Positions 21,149 to 30,010 of a stretch of DNA of 64,000 nucleotides are shown here, one piece after another. This DNA comes from Bradyrhizobium diazoefficiens (GTDB taxonomy: Bacteria > Pseudomonadota > Alphaproteobacteria > Rhizobiales > Xanthobacteraceae): assembly GCF_018131015.1 (NCBI RefSeq), contig NZ_JAFCJJ010000010.1, positions 124,001 through 188,000 on the forward strand, read 5' to 3'. Below the pieces are notes generated by a model. It did not search any database. It worked only from the letters and a program-made list of their open reading frames with translations, and was not told where the DNA came from. The position numbers and the translations under genes were made by a program. Each line of letters starts with the position of its first letter. Position 1 is the stretch's first letter.

Positions 21149-22291
21149 ATGACGGAACGTATCCAGGAATTCCTGCGCAACCGCCGCAAGGACGGCCTCG
21201 ACACCGAGCCCTGCCTCGTCGTCGACCTCGAAGTCGTGCGCGACAACTACCAGAGCTTCGCCCGGGCGCTGCCCGACAGCCGCGTGTTCTACGCCGTCAA
21301 GGCGAACCCGGCGCCGGAAGTGCTGGCCCTGCTCGCCTCCATGGGCTCCTGCTTCGACACCGCCACGGTCGCCGAGATCGAGATGGCGCTGGCCGCGGGT
21401 GCGACGCCCGACCGCATCTCCTTCGGCAACACGATCAAGAAGGAGCGCGACATCGCGCGCGCCTACGCGCTCGGCATCCGGCTGTTCGCGGTGGATTGCG
21501 CCGCCGAGGTCGAGAAGATCGCCCGGGTGGCGCCTGCCGCGAAGGTGTTCTGCCGCATCCTCTATGACTGCGCCGGCGCCGAATGGCCGCTGTCGCGCAA
21601 GTTCGGCTGCGACCCGGAGATGGCGGTCGAGGTGCTCGACCTCGCCAAGCGCTCAGGGCTGGAGCCGTGCGGCATCTCGTTCCATGTCGGCTCGCAGCAG
21701 CGCAAGGTGAAGGCGTGGGACCGCGCGCTGGCGATGGCCTCGCAGGTGTTCCGCGACTGCGCCGAGCGCGGCATCAACCTCACCATGGTCAACATGGGCG
21801 GGGGCTTCCCGACCAAGTACCTGAAGGACGTGCCGCCGGTCGTCACCTACGGCCGCTCGATCTTCCGCGCGCTGCGCAAGCACTTCGGCAACCAGATTCC
21901 GGAGACCATCATCGAGCCGGGCCGCGGCATGGTGGGCAACGCCGGCATCATCGAATCCGAGGTCGTGCTCATCTCGAAGAAGAGCGACGAGGACGAGGTG
22001 CGCTGGGTCTATCTCGACATCGGGAAGTTCGGCGGTCTCGCCGAGACGATGGACGAATCGATCCGCTACGCCATCCGCACCCGTCACGACGGCGCGGAGA
22101 TGACGCCGTGCGTGCTCGCGGGCCCGACCTGCGACAGCGCCGACGTGCTGTACGAGAAGAACCCGTATCTGCTTCCGGTGACGCTCGAGATCGGCGACAA
22201 GGTGCTGATCGAGGGGACCGGGGCCTATACCTCGACCTACTCGTCGGTGGCGTTCAACGGCATCCCGCCGCTGCGGACCTACCACATCTGA
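21149..22291 (+). CDS. Ornithine decarboxylase (fold III, PLP-dependent)
   Basis: The 380-residue enzyme decarboxylates ornithine (perhaps also lysine) to putrescine. The PLP lysine is K51 in VFYAVKANP, the glycine-rich phosphate loop is in VNMGGGFPTKY, EPGRGMVGNAG holds the PLP-ring Arg/Gly region, and C328 in GPTCDSADVLYEK is the second-subunit catalytic Cys. Length fits the eukaryote-like ODC group of alphaproteobacteria. ATG at 21149 has GGAGAG spaced properly; an in-frame TTG at 21137 is unlikely. It follows the structured leader and precedes GNAT, RidA and homospermidine synthase genes, so putrescine is probably channelled into homospermidine. Confidence 0.94.
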   Translation: MTERIQEFLRNRRKDGLDTEPCLVVDLEVVRDNYQSFARALPDSRVFYAVKANPAPEVLALLASMGSCFDTATVAEIEMALAAGATPDRISFGNTIKKERDIARAYALGIRLFAVDCAAEVEKIARVAPAAKVFCRILYDCAGAEWPLSRKFGCDPEMAVEVLDLAKRSGLEPCGISFHVGSQQRKVKAWDRALAMASQVFRDCAERGINLTMVNMGGGFPTKYLKDVPPVVTYGRSIFRALRKHFGNQIPETIIEPGRGMVGNAGIIESEVVLISKKSDEDEVRWVYLDIGKFGGLAETMDESIRYAIRTRHDGAEMTPCVLAGPTCDSADVLYEKNPYLLPVTLEIGDKVLIEGTGAYTSTYSSVAFNGIPPLRTYHI

Positions 22292-22321
22292 TCCGCCTCT
22301 CGGTCTGAGGCCTGACGAACC

Positions 22322-22345
22322 CGGGAGCCGGCCCGCCGGCTCCCT
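22322..22345 (+). terminator. Strong hairpin after ornithine decarboxylase
   Basis: GGGAGCCGGC and GCCGGCTCCC form a ten-base-pair stem with a two-base loop 31 bases after the stop codon, followed by TTCCAGACATT rather than a T-run. It may attenuate transcription into the GNAT gene or just protect the 3' end. Confidence 0.5.
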
Positions 22346-22422
22346 TCCAGACATTGCCATTCTGACAACGCTTGAGCCCGCGCGCCTTCGGTCGCGCGGA
22401 TCCAAGCGGGGACTGACGCGCC

Positions 22423-23010
22423 ATGACTGCTTTTCGGACGCCACAAGTCGCCCTCACCTCGAAAGCCGCTCCGTTCGCGATCCGCAGCGAGCGTGCTGCC
22501 GACGTCGCGATGCGCGAAGCGCTGCTCGATGCCTGCTTTGGCGAGAATCGCCATGGCCGCACCTGCCAGCGCCTGCGCGACGGACGCGCGCCCGCCGCAG
22601 GCCTTGCCCTGTCGGCGATGCGCGAGGGGACGCTCGTGGGTACCGTGCGGCTATGGCATGTCAGCGCCGGAGGCAGGCCCGCGCTGGTCCTCGGACCCTT
22701 GGCGGTGGACCCTGCCTGCCGCGAGCTCGGGATCGGCGCCGCGCTGATGCATCAAGCGCTGGCCGCCGCCCGGGCGCGCGGGCATGAAGCCGTGATCCTG
22801 CTGGGCGATGCCCCCTACTATGCCCGCTTCGGCTTCTCGGCGGAGAAGACCGGCGCGCTGTCGCTGCCCGGCCCGTTCGAGCGCGATCGCCTGCTGGCGA
22901 TCGAATTCGCCGACGGGGCGCTCGACGGCGCCGCAGGGATGATCGTTCCGACCGGAACGGTCCTGCCCAAACGGAGGGCGGTTCGCGCCCTCCAGGCGCA
23001 CGCGGCCTGA
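22423..23010 (+). CDS. GNAT-family N-acetyltransferase
   Basis: The 195-residue protein carries the GNAT core: VLGPLAVDPACRELGIGAALMHQAL in motif A (R/Q-x-x-G-x-A pyrophosphate loop as CRELGIGAAL) and APYYARFGFSAEKTGAL in motif B, as in the YhbS-like subgroup. The substrate is unknown; its position between ornithine decarboxylase and homospermidine synthase suggests a polyamine or a related amine. Start at 22423 is preceded by GGGGACTGACGCGCC, a moderate ribosome site. Confidence 0.88.
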   Translation: MTAFRTPQVALTSKAAPFAIRSERAADVAMREALLDACFGENRHGRTCQRLRDGRAPAAGLALSAMREGTLVGTVRLWHVSAGGRPALVLGPLAVDPACRELGIGAALMHQALAAARARGHEAVILLGDAPYYARFGFSAEKTGALSLPGPFERDRLLAIEFADGALDGAAGMIVPTGTVLPKRRAVRALQAHAA

Positions 23011-23161
23011 GGGATTACCATGATGGCGACGACCGAAGCCGCGTCGCGCGGCGACGCCCGGCCGCGCGGGCGTTGATCCCACATTTCCTTTGGGGTTGCG
23101 CAGGCCCCAGAAACGCCCTTTAACCCCACGAAATTCCCCCTTCCCGTCGAGGCTCACGACC

Positions 23162-23551
23162 ATGACCCGTCGCCTGATCTCCACCGGCTCCCCGCTCGAG
23201 AAGACCGTCGGCTACAGCCGTGCCGTGATCGACGGCGAGTTCGCCTTCGTCGCCGGAACCACCGGCTATGACTACGCGACGATGACGATGCCATCAGATG
23301 TCCCGAGCCAGTCACGCAACTGCTTCAAGACCATCGAGGCCGCCCTGAAGGAGGGAGGCTTCGAGTTGGCCGATATCGTCCGTGCGACCTACTACGTCAC
23401 CGACGCGAGCTACATCGATGCCCACTTCGCCGTCTGCGGCGAGGTGCTCGGCGACATCCGGCCGGCGGCGACGTTGCTGGTCGTCTCCGCCCTCGCCAGG
23501 CCCGAGATGAAGGTCGAGATCGAAGTCACCGCCAAGCGCCGCGGCGCCTGA
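23162..23551 (+). CDS. RidA-family protein
   Basis: A 129-residue RidA/YjgF/Rid7-like protein. Family features are ISTGSPLEKTVGYSRAVIDGEFAFVAGTTGYD at the start, QSRNCFKTIEAALKEGGFELADIVRATYYVTDA in the middle and PAATLLVVSALARPEMKVEIEVTAKR at the end, where the PATT-like segment normally contributes to the active site. The canonical RidA arginine (R105 of E. coli-type proteins) is replaced here by Ala-Thr-Leu context, so it may not be a true imine deaminase. It lies 63 bases before homospermidine synthase, whose reaction passes through imine intermediates. The frame is open upstream, but ATG at 23162 fits the family start. Confidence 0.88.
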   Translation: MTRRLISTGSPLEKTVGYSRAVIDGEFAFVAGTTGYDYATMTMPSDVPSQSRNCFKTIEAALKEGGFELADIVRATYYVTDASYIDAHFAVCGEVLGDIRPAATLLVVSALARPEMKVEIEVTAKRRGA

Positions 23552-23614
23552 AAAGCGCCGCGGCGCCTGATCCCTCACCAATTGCCCGACAGAACTTTCC
23601 GGAGAAACCATCCC

Positions 23615-25057
23615 ATGAGCCCTCCCTCGCAGATCTACGCGAAGATCACCGGACCCATCGTCATGGTCGGCTTCGGCTCCATCGGCAAGGGCACCTTGCC
23701 GATGATCGAGCGGCATCTCGATTACGACAAGTCGCGCGTCACCGTGATCGATCCCAAGGACGAGGGCCGCAGGGCGCATTGCGAGAAGCAGAACGTCCGC
23801 TTCATCCAGAAGGCCGTGACAAAGGACAATTACCGGGAGTTGCTGACCCCGCTGCTCACCGAGGGCGGCGGCCAGGGCTTTTGCGTCAACCTCTCGGTCG
23901 ACACCGGCTCGACCGACATCATGGAGCTCTGCAACGAGCTCGGCGCGCTCTACATCGACACCGTCAACGAGCCCTGGCTCGGCTTCTATTTCGATTCCAC
24001 GAAGGGCCCGGAGGCGCGCTCCAACTATGCGCTGCGCGAGGTGACGCTGGCCGCCAAGAAGGCGCGCCCCGCAGGCTCGACCACGGCCGTCTCCTGCTGC
24101 GGCGCCAATCCCGGCATGGTCTCCTTCTTCGTCAAGCAGGCGCTGCTCAACGTCGCCGCCGACCTCAAGCTCAATGCCCCCCGGCCGAAGACCAGGGCGG
24201 AATGGGCGGACCTGATGCGCCAGGCCGGCATCAAGGGCATCCACATCGCCGAGCGCGACACCCAGCGCTCGAAGAACCCGAAGGAGCCCGACGTGTTCGT
24301 CAACACCTGGTCGGTGGAAGGCTTCCTGTCGGAAGGCGTGCAGCCGTCGGAGCTCGGCTGGGGCACCCATGAGAAGTGGATGCCCGAGAATGCGCGCACC
24401 CACGAAGCCGGCTGCGGCGCCGCCATCTATTTGATGCAGCCCGGCGCCAACACGCGCGTGCGCACCTGGTGCCCGACCCGCGGCGCGCAGTACGGCTTCC
24501 TCGTCACCCACAACGAGTCGATCTCGATCGCCGATTACTTCACGGTGCGCGACGCCGCGGGCAAGGCGGTCTACCGGCCGACCTGCCACTATGCCTATCA
24601 TCCGGCCGACGATGCCGTGCTGTCGCTGCACGAGATGTTCGGCCGCGCCGCGAAGATGCAGGAGAAGCACCACATCCTCGACGAGAACGAGATCGTGGAC
24701 GGCATCGACGAGCTCGGCGTGCTGCTGTTCGGGCACGACAACAACGCCTACTGGTACGGCTCGCAGCTCTCCATCGAGGAGACCCGCGCGCTCGCGCCCT
24801 ATCAGAACGCCACCGGCCTGCAGGTGACCTCCGCCGTGCTCGGCGGCATGGTGTGGGCGCTGGAGAACCCGAACGAAGGCATCGTCGAAGCCGACGAGAT
24901 GGATTTCGATCGCGTGCTGGAGATCCAGCTCCCGTATCTCGGCCCGGTGAAGGGCTTTTACACCGACTGGACGCCGCTGACGGATCGCCCGGGACTGTTC
25001 CCGGAGGACATCGACACGTCTGATCCCTGGCAGTTCAAGAATATCCTGGTGCGGTAA
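23615..25057 (+). CDS. hss: Homospermidine synthase
   Basis: This 480-residue enzyme makes sym-homospermidine from two putrescines (or putrescine plus spermidine) using bound NAD. The Rossmann motif is IVMVGFGSIGKGTLPMIERHL near residues 12-32; later VDTGSTDIMELCNELG, VSCCGANPGMVSFFVKQAL and GHDNNAYWYGSQLSIEETR agree with the Blastochloris viridis-type enzyme. Homospermidine is a main polyamine in Bradyrhizobium. ATG at 23615 follows CCGGAGAAACC; the longer frame upstream lacks a ribosome site. With ODC upstream this completes a two-step ornithine-to-homospermidine route. Confidence 0.96.
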   Translation: MSPPSQIYAKITGPIVMVGFGSIGKGTLPMIERHLDYDKSRVTVIDPKDEGRRAHCEKQNVRFIQKAVTKDNYRELLTPLLTEGGGQGFCVNLSVDTGSTDIMELCNELGALYIDTVNEPWLGFYFDSTKGPEARSNYALREVTLAAKKARPAGSTTAVSCCGANPGMVSFFVKQALLNVAADLKLNAPRPKTRAEWADLMRQAGIKGIHIAERDTQRSKNPKEPDVFVNTWSVEGFLSEGVQPSELGWGTHEKWMPENARTHEAGCGAAIYLMQPGANTRVRTWCPTRGAQYGFLVTHNESISIADYFTVRDAAGKAVYRPTCHYAYHPADDAVLSLHEMFGRAAKMQEKHHILDENEIVDGIDELGVLLFGHDNNAYWYGSQLSIEETRALAPYQNATGLQVTSAVLGGMVWALENPNEGIVEADEMDFDRVLEIQLPYLGPVKGFYTDWTPLTDRPGLFPEDIDTSDPWQFKNILVR

Positions 25058-25066
25058 CCACTCCGC

Positions 25067-25154
25067 CGTCATGCCCGGGCTTGTCCCGGGCATCCACGTC
25101 TTCCTTTGCGCGGTGCCGAGAACGTGGATGGCCGGGACAAGCCCGGCCACGACG
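25067..25154. repeat. Intergenic repeat, CGTCATGCCCGGGCTTGTCCCGG type (copy 1)
   Basis: CGTCATGCCCGGGCTTGTCC at the left and GGCCGGGACAAGCCCGGCCACGACG at the right are inverted copies, with CATCCACGT / ACGTGGATG pairing inside. It follows the hss stop codon by ten bases and may serve as its transcription end. Other copies lie at 34035 and 47984. Confidence 0.88.
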
Positions 25155-25340
25155 CAGCTCTAAATCAAAAAACATCGAAAACAACCCCATGCACCGATGC
25201 CAAGGCCCTGGCCGAACTGCGATTTCGGATTTTGCAAAATCCGCTTGACGCGTCGGGCAAAACGGTGGCATGATGGCATCATCCCATCATCCCGCGCGCC
25301 GTCTCCGACAGCGCTGACGAGGGTCGCGTCCCGTCATCCC

Positions 25341-26525
25341 CTATTGCAGCAGAACCGGCATGTTGAGCGGGCCGCGGAAGCCGAATCCGTGCCAGCGAAC
25401 GCTCGCGGGATCAGGCAAGGTCATGCGGGGAAAGCGCTCGAACAGCATGGGGAGAAGGATGGCGCCGACCGTCCGCCGCGACAGGTGGGCGCCGGCGCAG
25501 TGATGCGGGCCGTTGCCGAAAGCTTGGTGAGGATTGGGGTCGCGCAGCGCGTTGTAGTGCTCGCCGTCCTCGAAGACGTCCTCGTCGCGGTTGGCGGACG
25601 CCTGGATCGTCATCACCGTGTCGCCCTTCGGGATGAAGCAGCCGCGAATCTCGGTGTCTTCCATGACGAGCCGCGAGCTCGCCTGGATCGGCGCCACCCA
25701 GCGGACGCCTTCCTCGAAAGCGGATCGCCATTTGTCGCCGTCCCGGACGGCTTCGAGCTGGTCCGGGTTGGTGAGCAGGCCGAAGACGATCGTCAGGAGC
25801 GCATCGCGCGGCTCGTTGATGCCGCCACCGATCGCGATCTTGACGTTGGCGATCATCTGGCTTTCCGGAATAGGACTAGCCGCGTTCACCATGAAGGACA
25901 GCGCGGAGGAATCCGGCTGGATGCGAACGCGTTCGATGTTGGCACGGATGCACTCATCCATCTGTGCGTTGGCGAGGTCGGTTGCTTCGAAAGGTCCCGG
26001 CGTCCAGCCGAAATTGCCGGCGCCGTCGATCAGGGTCTGGGACCAGCGCTGCATGTCCTCATCGCTCGCGTCCGGAACGCCCATGGCGTGGGCCAGGATC
26101 CGCGCGGCGATGGGACCTGCGAGCGTGGGGAAGAGATCGACCATTTCGCCGCGGGGCAACCGGTCGAGATATTCGCCGGCTAGTTTCGCATAGAGCGGCG
26201 CCCAGACGGCCTCGATCGTCTTCGGCATCAGGGCCGGCATCATCGCCATCCGCTCGCTGCGGTGCTCGTCGTGGTCCTTGCGCATCAGCGTATGGGCCAG
26301 GAAGGCGCGCTTCATCGGCGTGTTCGGATCGTCGGAGCTGAACAGCGCCGCGTTGTCCTTCACGACTTTCGTGTCGGCAGCCTTGGTGAGGAAGGTGCGG
26401 CCCACGGATTTGACCCGGAGCACGGGCGCTTCGCGTCGCAGCCGCCGGTAGATCGGATAGGGATCGCGCGTGAGCTCCGCGATCGAAATGGTCTCGTCGA
26501 GGGGCGCCAGGCTCGCGGTCGGCAT
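25341..26525 (-). CDS. Cytochrome P450
   Basis: A 394-residue soluble bacterial P450. The haem-binding loop is FGNGPHHCAGAHLSRR with proximal Cys343; the K-helix ExxR is in the EGVRWVAPIQASSRLV region; the I-helix has AIGGGINEPRDALL, where Gly-Ile-Asn-Glu-Pro replaces the usual acid-alcohol (D/E-T) pair, so the proton-delivery Thr seems to be absent. That pattern is also seen in some P450s with unusual oxygen activation. No ferredoxin or reductase gene lies beside it, and substrate is unknown. ATG at 26525 suits the family better than the open frame reaching 26576. Confidence 0.92.
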   Translation of the reverse strand: MPTASLAPLDETISIAELTRDPYPIYRRLRREAPVLRVKSVGRTFLTKAADTKVVKDNAALFSSDDPNTPMKRAFLAHTLMRKDHDEHRSERMAMMPALMPKTIEAVWAPLYAKLAGEYLDRLPRGEMVDLFPTLAGPIAARILAHAMGVPDASDEDMQRWSQTLIDGAGNFGWTPGPFEATDLANAQMDECIRANIERVRIQPDSSALSFMVNAASPIPESQMIANVKIAIGGGINEPRDALLTIVFGLLTNPDQLEAVRDGDKWRSAFEEGVRWVAPIQASSRLVMEDTEIRGCFIPKGDTVMTIQASANRDEDVFEDGEHYNALRDPNPHQAFGNGPHHCAGAHLSRRTVGAILLPMLFERFPRMTLPDPASVRWHGFGFRGPLNMPVLLQ

Positions 26526-26597
26526 GGAGTGATCCTGTGGGGGATGCAGGCCGGTTTCCGTTGTCGGATCATACACCGGGCCGCAGCGTGATGCCCG

Positions 26598-26927
26598 CTA
26601 CTTCTGCTGGATCGGCGGTGCGACCTTCTCGGCGGGGGCCGGCGGCAAGGCTGGCTTGGCCGCGCCTTGCGTCTGCGGGTCGGGGCGTGCGGGCTCGGGG
26701 GCCGGCGTGGTCGGCCGGTCGCCGCCGGGTTTTGCCTCGGCAGGCGTCTTGTCCTGATCGTTGGAGGGCGTGCCCTGGAGCGGCTGCGTCGCCTGCGCCA
26801 GTTCCGTCCGCTGCTCGGCCCGGATCTGCGCCAGCGACATGCCCGACACCACGACGCCCGCTGCAAACAGCGCGCAGGCAATCATCAGGTCCACTTTCAG
26901 TCTGCGCTCGCGATCATTGCCGGTCAT
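26598..26927 (-). CDS. Small membrane-anchored Pro-rich protein
   Basis: 109 residues: short basic N-terminus (MTGNDRERRLKVD), one membrane helix (LMIACALFAAGVVVSGMSLA), and a low-complexity tail rich in Pro, Ala, Glu and Lys that would lie in the periplasm. No enzymatic motif. The start at 26927 puts the helix right at the N-terminus; the upstream open frame overlaps the neighbouring MgtC gene's end. It lies between the P450 and MgtC genes on the same strand. Function unknown. Confidence 0.6.
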   Translation of the reverse strand: MTGNDRERRLKVDLMIACALFAAGVVVSGMSLAQIRAEQRTELAQATQPLQGTPSNDQDKTPAEAKPGGDRPTTPAPEPARPDPQTQGAAKPALPPAPAEKVAPPIQQK

Positions 26928-27027
26928 GTCGATCACCGCATCTGTCCACGGGATCAACGAAATCGGCCGGCTCCAGTTCCGTGCCGTCAGGGGGCTGGAA
27001 CCGCCCTGATGCGCGAAAACGCCGCAA

Positions 27028-27744
27028 TCACTCCGTGGTGCTGACTTCCCAGGTGGCATGCCGCACGCCCGGCAGATGCTGGAGGCCGGTCGCCACCGCG
27101 TTCAGCTCGTTCGGATCGACCGCGGTCGCGACCAACTTTGCGACGATCTCAAGGATGTCGTCGCCGATCTCGACCAATTCGATATCGGCGACCGGATAGT
27201 TCGCGGACTCGAGCCGCTCGACGAGGCGATCGCGCATGTCGGGCAGCGCGTCGGTCGCGACCGCGAGCTTGAAGTAATAGGTCGCCTCCAGCGCCTTCTC
27301 GTTGAGCGGGATGCGGTTGATGGTGTTGACCAGCGGGCGCAGCAGCGTGTTGCCGGCGATCACGAACACGGTGAGCGCGGCAGCCTGCGCAATCATGTCG
27401 GCACCGGCGCAGGAGCCGACCGCGGCCGAAGCCCACAGCGTCGCCGCGGTGTTGAGGCCGCGCACGTCCATGCCCTGCTTCATGATGACGCCGGCGCCGA
27501 GGAAGCCGATGCCGGACACGACATAGGAGATCACCCGCACCGCGCCGCCGGCGCCCGCCAGATGCATGGCGAGATCGACGAAGGCGGCGGCCCCGACCGC
27601 GACCAGCACGTTGGTGCGCAGGCCCGCGGTGCGCTGGCGATATTGCCGCTCGGCGCCGATCAGCGTGCCCAGCACGAAGGCCGTGAACAGGCTGACCAGC
27701 GTGTCAGCGAAGTCGGCAAGCTGGAAGGTGGTCAGAAACCGCAT
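27028..27744 (-). CDS. MgtC/SapB-family membrane protein
   Basis: The 238-residue protein has five hydrophobic N-terminal helices containing the family motif GAERQYRQRTAGLRTNVLVAVGAA and VSGIGFLGAGVIMKQGMDVRGLNTAATLW, followed by a soluble ACT-like C-terminal domain (about residues 155-238). MgtC proteins help survival under low magnesium and modulate membrane energetics; the exact activity is unsettled. ATG at 27744 was chosen since the longer frame contains part of the palindromic repeat at 27771-27872. Confidence 0.92.
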   Translation of the reverse strand: MRFLTTFQLADFADTLVSLFTAFVLGTLIGAERQYRQRTAGLRTNVLVAVGAAAFVDLAMHLAGAGGAVRVISYVVSGIGFLGAGVIMKQGMDVRGLNTAATLWASAAVGSCAGADMIAQAAALTVFVIAGNTLLRPLVNTINRIPLNEKALEATYYFKLAVATDALPDMRDRLVERLESANYPVADIELVEIGDDILEIVAKLVATAVDPNELNAVATGLQHLPGVRHATWEVSTTE

Positions 27745-27770
27745 GGATTGCGCCGCCGTTTGAGAGATGC

Positions 27771-27872
27771 GGTAGGGTGGGCAAAGGCGCGCTCTTCGCG
27801 CGACGTGCCCACCACTTTGGCTCGCGGAGAGATGGTGGGCACGGCGCAAGGGCGCCTTTGCCCACCCTACGG
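27771..27872. repeat. Palindromic repeat, GTAGGGTGGGCAAAGGCGC type
   Basis: GGTAGGGTGGGCAAAGGCGC at 27771 is matched by GGCGCCTTTGCCCACCCTAC ending at 27870, with a second inner pair GTGCCCACCA / TGGTGGGCAC. It lies between the WD40 gene and mgtC, which point the same way. This repeat type is common between genes in Bradyrhizobium. Confidence 0.88.
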
Positions 27873-27888
27873 CCGGAACGATGACAGA

Positions 27889-28908
27889 TTAAAGCTCCAG
27901 CAGGCCGGCGTCCCCGCTTTCATCGGCAAAGGCCAGCAGCGTGCCCTTGGCGTTCCAGGCCAGCGCCGCGACCGGCGGCGTGCCGTTGCGGCGGACCAGG
28001 ATCTCGGCGCCGTCTTCCAGCCGCACCATCAGCACGGTGCCGTCGCTGTAGCCGGCGGCGAGGATGTCGTTCTTCGGGTGGCAGGCAACCACCGAGACGC
28101 GCGCCTGCAGCGGCGCGAGCATCGCGGGCTCCTTGCCCATCGGGCCGTCCTTGCTGGCAAACGGCCAGATGATGACGGTGTCGGCGCCCGAGGTCGCCAG
28201 GCCCTTGCCGCCCGCGCTCCAGGACATCGAGCGGACGCGGCCGGGATAGCCGGTCATGCGCATGTGGCGGTTATCGGCCAGCCGCCAGCCGTGCAGCGCC
28301 GCCTCGTGCATCGAGGTGACCAAAAACTTGTTGTCCGGGCTGAAGACCACGCCGAGATGCGAGCCGGCCCAGGGCAGGAATTCGGCCGAGCCTTCCATGT
28401 TCGGAAACCACAGCGTCGCGCCGTTGTAATGCGCGATCGCAAGCCGCAACCCCTTCGGCGCGAACGCGAGACCGCCGACGGTCGAGGGCACGTCGAGCGA
28501 TTTCTCTTCGTTCTTGCCGCTCTTGACGGTCGCCGTCTTGCCGGCCGACCAGGCGAAGGCGCCATCGGGATGCAGCGCCACCGCATCGATCCAGCGCCGC
28601 TTCGGATCCGTCGCCAGCAGCGTCACCTCGCCCTTGGCGTCGAGCGAGACGACCTTGCCGTCGTCGCCCCCCATGACGAGGCGCTTGCCGTCGCTAGCCG
28701 TGGAGAGGATGCCGCCGCTATGCACGGCGACGATGCTGATCTCGCCCGTGGCGTCGACTAGCGCGACGTTCTCCTCACCGCCGACGAAGGCGGCGCGATC
28801 CCTGAGGAAATGCACCGACGTCACGGCCATGCCGAGCGCGACCGGCTTGACGCGATCGGTGACGGAGACGATCGAGGCGGACTCGGGGGCCGGTGTGAAC
28901 TCTTTCAT
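27889..28908 (-). CDS. WD40-repeat protein coupled to the CobW-family gene
   Basis: 339 residues, without signal peptide, forming repeated blades of a beta-propeller: SVHFLRDRAAFVGGEENVALVD, GKRLVMGGDDGKVVSLD, HPDGAFAWSAGKTATV, SPDNKFLVTSMHEAALHGWRL, SAGGKGLATSGADTVIIWPF, HPKNDILAAGYSDGTVLMVRL and a last blade ending LLEL, about seven in all. The start ATG at 28908 shares one base with the stop of the upstream CobW-type gene (TGATG), so the two are translationally coupled. Being last in a zinc-uptake operon it could be a scaffold or metal-delivery partner, but no metal site is evident apart from scattered His residues. Exact role unknown. Confidence 0.85.
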   Translation of the reverse strand: MKEFTPAPESASIVSVTDRVKPVALGMAVTSVHFLRDRAAFVGGEENVALVDATGEISIVAVHSGGILSTASDGKRLVMGGDDGKVVSLDAKGEVTLLATDPKRRWIDAVALHPDGAFAWSAGKTATVKSGKNEEKSLDVPSTVGGLAFAPKGLRLAIAHYNGATLWFPNMEGSAEFLPWAGSHLGVVFSPDNKFLVTSMHEAALHGWRLADNRHMRMTGYPGRVRSMSWSAGGKGLATSGADTVIIWPFASKDGPMGKEPAMLAPLQARVSVVACHPKNDILAAGYSDGTVLMVRLEDGAEILVRRNGTPPVAALAWNAKGTLLAFADESGDAGLLEL

Positions 28909-29954
28909 CACGAGACGATGCAGCTCTCAAAACCCTCGCGAATAGCCTTTTCCGGCAATTCGCGGCCGATGAAGACGAGGCGGCTCTCGCGTGGCTCGCC
29001 CTCCTTCCACTTCCGCTGGTGGTTGCCCTCCAGCATCATGTGGACGCCCTGGAAGACGTAGCGGTCGTCGTCGTCCTGAAAGGCGAGGATGCCCTTCGAG
29101 CGCAGGATCTTGCCGCCCTCGACCTGCACCAGGTTCTGCAGCCAGGGCATGAACACGTTCGGATCGAGCGGCTTGTCGGTCCTGAGCGAAAGCGACTGCA
29201 TGTCCTCGTCGTGATAGTGCTTCAGGCCGTGACCGTGATCATGATGGTGGTGATCGTGATCATGGCCGTGGTGGTGATGATCATGGTCGTGATCATGGTC
29301 GTCGGCCTCGAGAAAATCCGGCTCGATGTCGAGGATGCGGTCGAGGTCGAAGGCGCCGCGGTCGAGCACGTCGGCGAGCGCCACCGAGCAACGCTCGGTG
29401 CGGTGGAGTTTTGCATAGGGGTTGATGCCGCGGATGCGGGCCTCGACCTCGGCGAGTTCTGGCTTGGTGACGAGATCGGTCTTGTTCAGCACGATGACGT
29501 CGGCGAACGCGATCTGGTTCTTGGCCTCGGGCGCGTCCTTGAGACGATCGGACAGCCATTTGGCGTCGGCGACGGTGACGACCGCATCGAGCCGCGCGTT
29601 CTTCTGCACGTCCTCGTCGACGAAGAAGGTCTGGGCGACCGGGGCGGGATCGGCAAGGCCGGTGGTCTCGACGATGATGGCGTCGAACTTGCCCTTGCGC
29701 TTCATCAGCCCGTCCATGATGCGCACGAGGTCGCCGCGCACGGTGCAGCAGATGCAGCCGTTGTTCATCTCGAACACTTCCTCATCGGCGCCGATGATGA
29801 GGTCGTTGTCGATGCCGATCTCGCCGAATTCGTTGACGATGACGGCGTATTTCTTGCCGTGGTTCTCCGACAGGATGCGGTTCAAGAGCGTGGTCTTGCC
29901 GGCGCCGAGATAGCCGGTCAGGACGGTCACGGGAATTTTCGGGGCATCAGACAT
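28908..29954 (-). CDS. CobW/COG0523-family GTPase, probable zinc metallochaperone
   Basis: The 348-residue GTPase has Walker A GYLGAGKTTLLNR (residues 14-26), the family's CxCC metal site as C67-I-C-C70, Walker B/DxxG region in IIVETTGLADPAP, and the guanine motif in VLNKTDLV. A long His/Asp-rich linker (about residues 217-245) joins it to the CobW C-terminal domain, which ends with the conserved R-x-V-F-I-G-R-E-L segment. Such proteins deliver zinc to client enzymes under starvation (ZigA/ZagA type). It stands 56 bases after the zinc-binding protein gene and overlaps the WD40 gene, within a Zur-type operon, which favours zinc over cobalt. Confidence 0.93.
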   Translation of the reverse strand: MSDAPKIPVTVLTGYLGAGKTTLLNRILSENHGKKYAVIVNEFGEIGIDNDLIIGADEEVFEMNNGCICCTVRGDLVRIMDGLMKRKGKFDAIIVETTGLADPAPVAQTFFVDEDVQKNARLDAVVTVADAKWLSDRLKDAPEAKNQIAFADVIVLNKTDLVTKPELAEVEARIRGINPYAKLHRTERCSVALADVLDRGAFDLDRILDIEPDFLEADDHDHDHDHHHHGHDHDHHHHDHGHGLKHYHDEDMQSLSLRTDKPLDPNVFMPWLQNLVQVEGGKILRSKGILAFQDDDDRYVFQGVHMMLEGNHQRKWKEGEPRESRLVFIGRELPEKAIREGFESCIVS

Positions 29955-30010
29955 AACAACTCCGCAACGTCGGGTTTTTCCGCGCGACGCGAGGCGGGGT
30001 GGCCCCTGCC

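Noticed and set aside
25262..25300. GCATGATGGCATCATCCCATCATCC cluster after the hss repeat
   Set aside because: Short dyads of low complexity in a 185-base gap; too short to call an operator or a repeat element.
29221..29310. Apparent CATGATGG/GATCATGG micro-repeats here, at 16680-16740 and at 32640-32750
   Set aside because: They are codons for His, Asp and Gly runs in three metal-related proteins, not DNA repeats or protein-binding arrays.
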